This document shows, piece after piece, positions 55,698 through 64,000 of a stretch of 64,000 nucleotides of DNA. The position numbers and the translations under genes are program-made. Each line of letters starts with the position of its first letter. Position 1 is the first letter of the stretch. The DNA comes from Pseudophaeomoniella oleicola (lineage: Eukaryota > Ascomycota > Eurotiomycetes > Phaeomoniellales > Phaeomoniellaceae). The notes below the pieces were generated by a model. It did not search any database. It had not been told where the DNA came from and saw only the letters and a list, made by a program, of their open reading frames with translations. Location: the NCBI GenBank assembly GCA_003868215.1, contig QWDQ01000076.1, positions 36,222-100,221 on the forward strand. The letters are read 5' to 3'.

Positions 55698-57903
55698 GGC
55701 CTCACTTTTACACTCTTCGGCCTCTGCAATCACAACGGCCCTGGGCACACCTGGCCCTGTCGACACGTTCCCGCAACAACGCTGTCTTCTTGGGCTATGG
55801 CCGCTCTTGCCGTGTTTTAAGTCTTCCTCTTTCCAATGTCCCGTGTTATCTCAATTGCGCTAATTGCTTAGATCTGTCTTGATTCTTATTGAATCGGCCC
55901 TGAACTCGGAAAGGAAGTTGTCGTGACTATCGGCGCTCGAGGGAAGCGTTGAGATAAATGCGCCTGTCAGGTAACGAAAGACTCTTGATAAAGATGTATG
56001 AACCATGTGTAAACGAGCGGTGGAAGGTAAACTGTGCGATGATATCAACGATTGCAGACAGTATAAAGATAGGACGACACAATCTAGGGACCACCACGAG
56101 AATGCCTCATATACAGAACAGCTGAAATCGAGGCGGCAGTACAGTAAGTAAGTCTGGTCGTAGAGGTATCGAAGACCGATGGTTCCTGGCGTTTCGTTAC
56201 CGGGAGAGTTACCTGTAAGGAGTAATTATGACTTGTCTCTTCGATACCTAATTAGCTTACCTAATGTAATTAAGGTACTTAGGCCCCTTAGGTATCTACT
56301 TCTTATGCCTAACGACTATTGGACAATTTATGTGAATCAAGATATTTGCTACTTTTCTTCTTTTTGGAGCATTCTCGACATTCATCGAATAGAAGAGTAG
56401 AATGGCTTCTGAGTGGCGCAAATTGCCTCTGATTGTATGTAGCTTACCGTCTCATAGTTCATGAGCAAATGACATCGAACGAGAGAAAGGAAAAAACAAA
56501 AAAAACAAAAACAATGCTCGTATTGTATGGAGACAGTACTATGGTATTGTTATGATCGTCTAAGAAAGGAAGTCTATTTTTGGAGAATGGAAAGCCTGTG
56601 GGTCGAGAAGAGGACTTAGGGACTTTTCCTTAACGAAACATAGCCTCGTCTCTTTTCCCTTTACCCATAATTTGGAAGGGTGGAAGGCCCCTTAGCCTTC
56701 CAGACTCGCAGACCTCCGGTAAAGTATCCAACCAGATCGGAGCTCTAGGTAAGACAATGACTCTCGGAATGTGGAATGAGGAGCCCCCCATACTCAACCT
56801 CTAACCCGTTGATATCGTAGTGAACTACCTACGGTTCGCTTGCCGTCCACTACGGTATATCAGTCTGATCCACCTGAAGGCCCGGAGCAAGAAGTCGAAG
56901 CAAGAAGACTCATCATGCCTCGTATCCTGCTATAGGGTGCTGGGGGCTGTTGAAGGCCAGTTGACGTTTGAGTAACGAGGTAGAGGAAGGTAAAGGTTTG
57001 TTTACTTTTCTTTCTCGTGTTCCCTCGGTAAGTTACCGCGTTTGCGCTGGTGGAACCTTCTTTACCGGGAAACCAGGGATCTGGGATGTCTTAATTACGT
57101 ATCTCAGGATTTAGAATTTCTTCACAGTTTTTGCTATGAGGAATCATGATATATATATACTACAGTATTGCAGACGCCTTTCCCCTGAAAAAGGTGAAAG
57201 TGTCGACAGATAGCCTGGAAGTAAGAAAATTCCTCAACCTTGGTCGATCTCTCATTCTATCGTTTATTGATTCAGGTACAAGTATACTGTACTCTATAAA
57301 TAACATGATCTGGGACACGAGTGGCGGAGTAAAACCAATAAGTGCTGAAACATGCCCCTCCCCTAAGCGACGGTAAGCTACTACGGTATATACTACGTAG
57401 TACAGCCTTAGCACCACAGGCCCTAATGCTTCGTCATGTAATACTGATACCAGTACATCATTATTTTCATACGCCTGCGACCTGTCGTCAAACGTGATAT
57501 ATCGGAAAGGCACCTTATCTTCCGTCCTCCAAAAGTCGACAGTCTCACAATGTTATATTGATTCAGGTTACATACTTACGTTCCAGCACCCGCCGAAGGC
57601 AACATTCGCTTCTTATACTATTCCACGGTCTCACGGAAATACATACCAACTTTCGTGGCTGCGACATTCACTGCTTGCCAGGCACTGAACTTTGGCCATC
57701 GCTCGCTTTCAGCACCCGAGCATCCCACCGCGATTATCGCCTGCATTACTGTATAGGCAACACTGAGAAGACGCCTAGTCGCATTGAAAAAGTCTCGGTA
57801 TCACGTGGGAGCAGCGCTGGGATCATAGCCTGCGTCACCCAAAGGCTGGAATGTTCTGAAGCAGGAGGAAGCAAGCAGCTTGGTCAACCAGCAGCCCAGA
57901 GCA
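55698..57903. promoter_or_regulatory. Shared 2.2 kb divergent region of the two chitin synthase genes
   Basis: The two chitin synthases start at its two ends and read outward. It holds (TA)n near 57149-57160 and the palindrome TACTACGTAGTA at 57391-57402. Several short TACC/GGTA clusters lie at about 56205-56300. I see no gene inside it, and short frames lack domains and context. Confidence 0.6.
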
Positions 57904-60900
57904 ATGGCCTCAAATTCTCTTCTGGGTACCTCTACTGGTCATACGCAGGCTTCACTGCCAGCTCTGCCAGCACATTTACAGACGGATGCGCACCTGGCCA
58001 CCCATCTTGCAAGCCGGTGAGAACAATATGCGCTCGCCTATATTAGTCGAACTCTTACTAACCATGGCGCAGATATCATGTTTCCTTACCCACCGCACGG
58101 CTATCTACCCAAGGCCTGATATGTATGAACACATTTACATCATCGGCGCGCGGTCCCAATGGAGGGAAAGAGGGTAGTGCTATGGGTGAGGCGGAAGAAT
58201 TGGCCAAAAGAGCATGGACACGCCTTGGGCACCGAGCGGAGAATCAGGCGGTGGTATTCCTGTAGGCTACCCTTTAGGGATTGATAGGCCCAATGCTGAT
58301 GGTTCCATAGGGGAGAAACCGGGTCAGGCAAGACAACCGTTCGCTCGCATCTGGTTTCATCACTCCTCTCTTTCTCAGGGACACCCCTGTCGACGAAGTT
58401 GTCCCTGGCATCTTTCATTTTCGATACTCTGACTACAACGAAGACTGTGACCACGCCAACGGCCTCGAAAGCTGGGCTATTCTTTGAGTTACAGTATGAC
58501 GGTGACTCGGCAACGAATCCAACATTGATAGGCGGTAAGATACTCGACCATCGACTTGAGCGTAGCCGCATCTCGTCGGTCCCGACGGGCGAGAGAAGTT
58601 TTCATGTCCTCTATTACTTGCTTGCCGGCACGAGCGCGGCAGAGAAATCTCATCTGGGCTTAGACAATCATATTCACATATCGACCGGAGGGGCACATCA
58701 CCGGTCGCCTTCAGTTTCCCATAAACGATGGAGATATCTGGGTCATCCAACGCAACTTAAGGCAGGCATTAATGATGCCGAAGGATTTCAGCACTTCAAG
58801 ACGGCCTTGAGGAAGCTGGAATTCCCTAGGAGTGAGATTGCAGAGATCTGTCAAATTCTCGCCACCATCTTGCATCTCGGGCAGCTGGAATTTACAACGG
58901 GAGCTGCTACCTTGGCCGGGGCAGAAGACAGTGGCGGATACTCTCACGAAGGCGGGGAGACGGTGACTATTGTCAAGAACAAGGATGTCCTCGAGATTGT
59001 ATCCGCGTTTCTTGGGTTGAACGCTCAAGATTTGGAAACAAGTCTGGGTTACAAGACCAGGACGATACACCATGAACGTGTCACTGTTATGCTGGACCCG
59101 AAGGGCGCACGCGGGAACGCCGATGAGCTGGCACGCACCTTGTATTCTCTACTGGTCGCATATCTTATCGAGAATGTGAACCAGCGAATTTGTGCAGCGG
59201 AAGACTCGGTCGCCAACACGATTTCCGTAGTCGACTTCCCTGGGTTTGCACAGAGTGCATCTACCGGGTCTACATTGGAACAGCTGTTTACAAATGCTGC
59301 AACAGAGTCGCTATACAACTTCTGCTTACAAAACTTTTTTGAACGCAACCTTGACATGCTGGAAAGCGAAGAAGTCGACGTGCCGGCCAACAGCTACTTC
59401 GATAACACGGACACCGTGCGTGGCCTCCTCAAGAAAGGGAATGGCGTGCTAAGTATCCTGGATGACCAGACACGCAAGAATCGATCTGATACACAATTCT
59501 TGGATGCCTTGCGGCGTAGGTTCGATAAGATGAACCCGGCCATTGCAGTTGGAGCTTCTACCTCCTACATACCAGGAAGCAACTTTACCACCTCGAACGC
59601 TTCTGTCTCATTCACCGTGAAGCATTATGCAGGGGAAGTTGATTACCCTGTCAACGGACTCGTCGAGGAGAACAGCGAACTCGTCTCGGGGGATTTTATG
59701 AATCTAGTCAAATCTACGAAGAGTGACTTTGTTCGGGAGCTGTTTGGACAAGAAGCTTTACAGACGGTTGCTCATCCCAGAGAACGTAATGCAATCATGC
59801 AAGCACAAGTGAGTTCCAAGCCGTTACGCAAACCAAGCGTGGCACGGCGCGCGAAGGCCTCTCCGATGAGGTCTCTTAGTCATCCAGCTACTCGAGGCCG
59901 ATCTGCTGGCCGCGATTTGCAGTCAGATTCGGATGAGGCTGAGGATAATGCAAACGCTACCGATGCGATCCGTGGGAGGACGATGTCTGCTCGTTCTGCG
60001 ACACATACCGGAGCCGCCGGACAATTCTTGTCCTCTCTTAATGCCATCACAAAAGCTCTCAACTCCCCTAATCTCAATCCGTACTTTGTGTTTTGCTTGA
60101 AACCGAATGACCGCAGGATAGCAAATCAATTCGACAGCAAATGTGTGCGTGCTCAGTTGCAAACGTTCGGTATCACCGAAATCAGTCAACGGCTGAAGAA
60201 CGCTGATTTCAGTCTCTTCCTTCCCTTTGGGGAATTCCTTGGTCTTGCCGAATTTGGTGATAGCCTTCTCGGCAGTGACATGGAAAAGGCTCAAATGGCT
60301 CTGGACGAGAGACACTGGCCTCCATATGAAGCTCGTGTCGGTAGTACAGGCGTGTTCCTTAGCGAAAGATGTTGGTTCGAGCTTGCGAAGTTGGGAGAGC
60401 CCGTCGCCCATCGTCCTGGTGGTGGCTACGAAGACGATGGTTATGTAGCTGCGGAGAGACCTATGCACAGTACCTCGAAAGTCAACCTTCTACAAGATTC
60501 TGGTGATACACCCTCCCCTTATGCGGAAGGGGGTAAACTCGGTTATTTCTCGAAGGATTTCGACAGCCGTTCAGAAGCAGGCGCGTCTGCATTCAACTCT
60601 GGGGACATGTTCCGCAATCTTGAGACAAGAGAAGAACTGGCCGAGAAGGCTAACGAGAAAAAGATGGAAGAAGTCGACGACGTCGTTGTGACTGGTAGTC
60701 GGAAACGCTGGATGTTCCTCGTTCATCTGCTGACATTCTGGGTCCCTGATGCGCCTCTTAAATGGTTTGCAGGCATGAAGAGGAAAGACATACGGACGGC
60801 TTGGCGCGAAAAATTTGCCATCAATCTGTTGATATGGCTGAGTTGCGGCTTTGTCATTTTCTTCATCCTCATTTTCCCCCGGCTCATCTGTCCGACACAA

Positions 60901-63710
60901 CATGTTTACTCTCCCGCTGAACTCCAGTCTCACAACGGCAAGCATGGCCACTCATCATATGTCGCAATAAGAGGAGACGTGTTCGATCTGGGAGCATTCA
61001 TACCCAGCCACTATCCCAATATCGTTCCTGATAGCGCGCTTCAGAAATATGCCGGTGTTGATGCTACTAGCCTCTTCCCAGTACAGGTTTCGGCATTGTG
61101 TCGAGGTAAGGACAATAATCTCGATCCCGCAGTCTTACTTGACTACTCGTCTACGAACCTTTCCAGCTCCGCTACATCCTTTACTAGCACAGATCCGAAC
61201 GCGAAATATCACGATTTCCGTCATTTTACAAACGATTCTCGACCAGATTGGTTCACTGAGCAGATGATAATGTTTCGAGCCAACTACAAGAAAGGTCATG
61301 TCGGATACACGGCAAGTTACGTTAAGAAACTGGCTACCAAAGACAACTCCATTGCTATTTTGGATGGTAAGATATATGATTTTACAGCCTACCTTCGCGG
61401 TGGCCGCAGAACACAAGCACCCGTGGGACAAAGTGTACCCAATGATGTTGACACCGACTTCATGGATCCCCTGGTTGTCGACCTCTTTCAGCAACGTGCC
61501 GGACATGATGTCACGAAAGACTGGAACAGTCTTGCCATCGACGGGGCTATGAAAGATCGAATGCAGCGATGCCTTGATAATCTGTTCTTTGTTGGGGTCG
61601 CCGATACAAGAAATTCCGTTCAGTGCCTCTTTGCTCAGTATATCCTACTGGCAGTCTCGGTCCTGATGTGTAGCGTTATAGCCTTCAAGTTCTTCGCGGC
61701 GCTTCAATTCGGCCGAAAGAACCTACCTGAGAATCTCGATAAGTTCGTGATCTGCCAGGTGCCTGCATACACTGAAGATGAAGAATCTCTCAGACGTGCT
61801 ATCGATTCCGCCGCACGCATGCGTTACGATGACAAACGCAAGCTTTTAGTTATCATTTGTGACGGTATGATCATTGGCCAAGGTAATGACAGGCCTACAC
61901 CTCGTATCGTGTTGGATATACTCGGTGTCCCCGAAACTCTTGACCCTGAGCCGCTCAGCTTCGAAAGCTTGGGCGAGGGCCAGAAACAACATAATATGGG
62001 GAAGGTCTACTCTGGTTTGTATGAGGTCCAAGGACATATTGTACCGTTCTTGGTTATTGTCAAGGTCGGCAAGCCGTCGGAAGTCTCCAGACCTGGCAAC
62101 CGTGGTAAGCGAGACTCCCAGATGGTCATTATGCGATTCCTGAATCGTGTGCATTACAATTTGCCAATGAGCCCCCTGGAACTCGAGATACATCACCAGG
62201 TCCGGAACATCATTGGCGTCAACCCGACATTTTACGAATTCATGCTTCAAATCGATGCTGATACAGTCGTTGCTCCCGATTCGGCGACAAGAATGGTCTC
62301 AGCTTTCATCAATGACACCAGGCTTATCGGTGTCTGTGGTGAGACTTCACTTCATAACGCAAAAGCTTCATTCATCACCATGATCCAAGTGTACGAATAC
62401 TATATCTCACACAATCTCACAAAGGCCTTTGAAAGTTTGTTCGGCTCGGTCACTTGTCTTCCGGGTTGTTATACTATGTACCGCATCAGAACTGCAGAAA
62501 GCGGTAAACCTCTCTTTGTCAGTAAAGAGGTTGTCGATGGCTACTCGGAGATCCGTGTCGATACACTCCATGTCAAGAATCTTCTTCATCTCGGTGAGGA
62601 TAGATACCTTACCACTCTACTCCTGAAATATCACTCGAATTATAAGACGAAATTTATCTTCAATGCACACGCCTGGACCATCGCTCCTGACAATTGGCAA
62701 GTCTTCCTGTCTCAGCGTCGGCGCTGGATTAATTCAACTATCCATAATTTGATGGAATTGATCCCTCTTCAGCAACTTTGTGGATTCTGTTGTTTCAGTA
62801 TGCGGTTCATCGTCTTTATCGACTTACTCTCAACCGTAATCCAACCTGTCACCGTGTTCTACATCGGTTACCTCATTTACGAACTGATCGCTAAACCTGA
62901 TGTTGTTCCCATGACATCGTTCATCTTACTGGGAGCGATTTACGGTCTGCAAGGGATAATCTTTATTCTCCGTCGAAAATGGGAAATGGTGGGATGGATG
63001 ATTGTGTACATCCTTGCTATGCCGGTTTTCTCGTTAGGTCTTCCACTTTATGCCTTTTGGCATATGGATGACTTTTCCTGGGGTAACACTCGTGTTGTTC
63101 TGGGAGAAAAGGGTCATGCCGTCGTCATTTCCGACGAGGGCAAATTTGATCCATCGTCAATACCAAAGAAGAGATGGGAAGAATACCAGGCAGAGCTATG
63201 GGAAGCACAAACTCACCGAGATGATCGATCAGAGGTCTCTGGGTTTTCTTACGGTACCAAATCTTACCACCCCGGACCCGTGTCCGAGTTTGGTTACGCT
63301 CCATCACGGCCAGGCTCTGCCCTTGAAAACCAACAGACTCGGACTTTTGGTACCGCGAGCCGTCTCAGCTTCGACCCTGCCCGTTCGGAATTCAACGCCG
63401 GTCGTTCCAGGATCGCAGACACGGAGATGTCTGATCTCACCGGCCTCCCAACGGATGAAGTTTTGTTGCTCGAGATCCGTGAGATCTTGCGCACCGCTGA
63501 TCTCATGACCGTCACCAAAAAGGGAGTGAAGCTCGAATTAGAGAAACGCTTCGGCTGTAACTTGGACAGCAAGAGAGCGTACATCAGTTCAGGTATGTTC
63601 CAATAATACTTTCGTGGTTCCCAATCTTTTCCCAGTTGAAAACGACTTTTGTGTGCTAACCCATTTATCTCGATGTAGCCGTCGAAGCAGTCTTATCCGG
63701 ACAGCTATAA
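57904..63710 (+). CDS. Class V chitin synthase with myosin motor-like domain (CsmA type), about 1871 aa, three introns
   Basis: The largest frame (from 58399) lacks its N-terminus. The start is the ATG at 57904. Intron 58017-58072 (GTGAGA, branch TACTAAC, GCAG) and intron 58262-58310 (GTAGGC ... CATAG) join to give [15 protein letters not shown] and then [13 protein letters not shown]. The P-loop is thus at residues 102-109. Intron 63593-63678 (GTATGT ... GTAG) restores the last eleven residues. Exons: 57904-58016, 58073-58261, 58311-63592, 63679-63710. Domains: myosin motor to about 730, with VVDFPGF as switch-II-like site; membrane helices near 902 and 937; a cytochrome-b5-like unit from about 982; the chitin synthase core from about 1245, with IDADT near 1414, EDRYL near 1530 and QRRRW near 1570; more helices; and a DEK-C domain from about 1815. 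Such enzymes couple chitin synthesis to actin-directed tip growth. Confidence 0.94.
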
Positions 63711-63808
63711 TCTCTCTCGACTTCATTGACTCTTCATTTTTTTTTCGAAGGGGGGAACAGGAGGGGAGTACTGGACGAGGAGGTCCTCACTATTATTGAA
63801 TGCATCTG

Positions 63809-63846
<38 letters not shown>

Positions 63847-63854
63847 CAAAACCA

Positions 63855-63901
<47 letters not shown>

Positions 63902-64000
63902 AAAAAAAAAGAAAATTATTTTTTTTTGTAATTTTTTTTTAAAGGGAAAAGGGAGGAGAAAAGAGAGGGGGGGGGGGGGGGGAAGGAAAAAAAGAAAAAG
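63711..64000. other. Low-complexity end of window, likely contig end
   Basis: After about 100 bases of ordinary 3' sequence come a C-run at 63810-63844, an A-run at 63856-63899, mixed A/T runs, and a G-run at 63967-63982. Such stacked homopolymers are not typical of genomic sequence and look like assembly or sequencing artefact near a contig end. Confidence 0.6.

Overview
The window is nuclear DNA of a filamentous ascomycete (Pezizomycotina). The main evidence is as follows: short introns of about 50-140 nt with GT..AG ends and CTAAC/CTGAC-type branch sites; two HET-domain genes; a head-to-head pair of chitin synthases with myosin-like heads; a killer-toxin-type chitinase C-terminus; and an AT-rich block of almost 12 kb with the CpA/TpG loss typical of repeat-induced point mutation (RIP). 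I cannot place it below subphylum.

Layout. 1-9545 holds the tail of a membrane protein, a HET gene (-), a zinc-independent NADP-dependent reductase (+) and a CorA-like membrane protein (+). 9985-21715 is the AT-rich block. Two degraded direct repeats of about 206 bp (10141-10347 and 20545-20750) suggest an LTR retrotransposon of about 10.4 kb or more, possibly nested, with no intact coding left. 22329-30722 follows with a second HET gene (-), a 5'-truncated chitinase-like remnant (+), a secreted protein of unknown function (-) and a Fringe/GT31-like glycosyltransferase (+). 30723-38565 is mostly intergenic and rich in simple repeats, and holds one Ser/Thr-rich secreted protein with Kex2-type sites. 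38566-49258 is ordinary gene-dense sequence: an RRM-like protein, a GT69/CAP59-like mannosyltransferase, a BLOC-1 subunit 1-like protein, an unknown protein, a TatD/Scn1-like metallohydrolase and a thiamine-diphosphate enzyme. 50352-63710 carries two large chitin synthases transcribed away from a shared 2.2 kb intergenic region. The last 200 bases are homopolymer runs that look like a contig end.

How the genes relate. Several encode cell-surface or cell-wall functions: two chitin synthases, two Golgi-type glycosyltransferases, the Ser/Thr-rich secreted protein and the chitinase remnant. The two HET genes and the chitinase remnant lie near the RIP-degraded block, a fast-evolving setting. Housekeeping genes lie well away from it. 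Several gene models need splicing to be correct. I resolved exon joins for six genes and moved the start codon of several others to the first plausible ATG.
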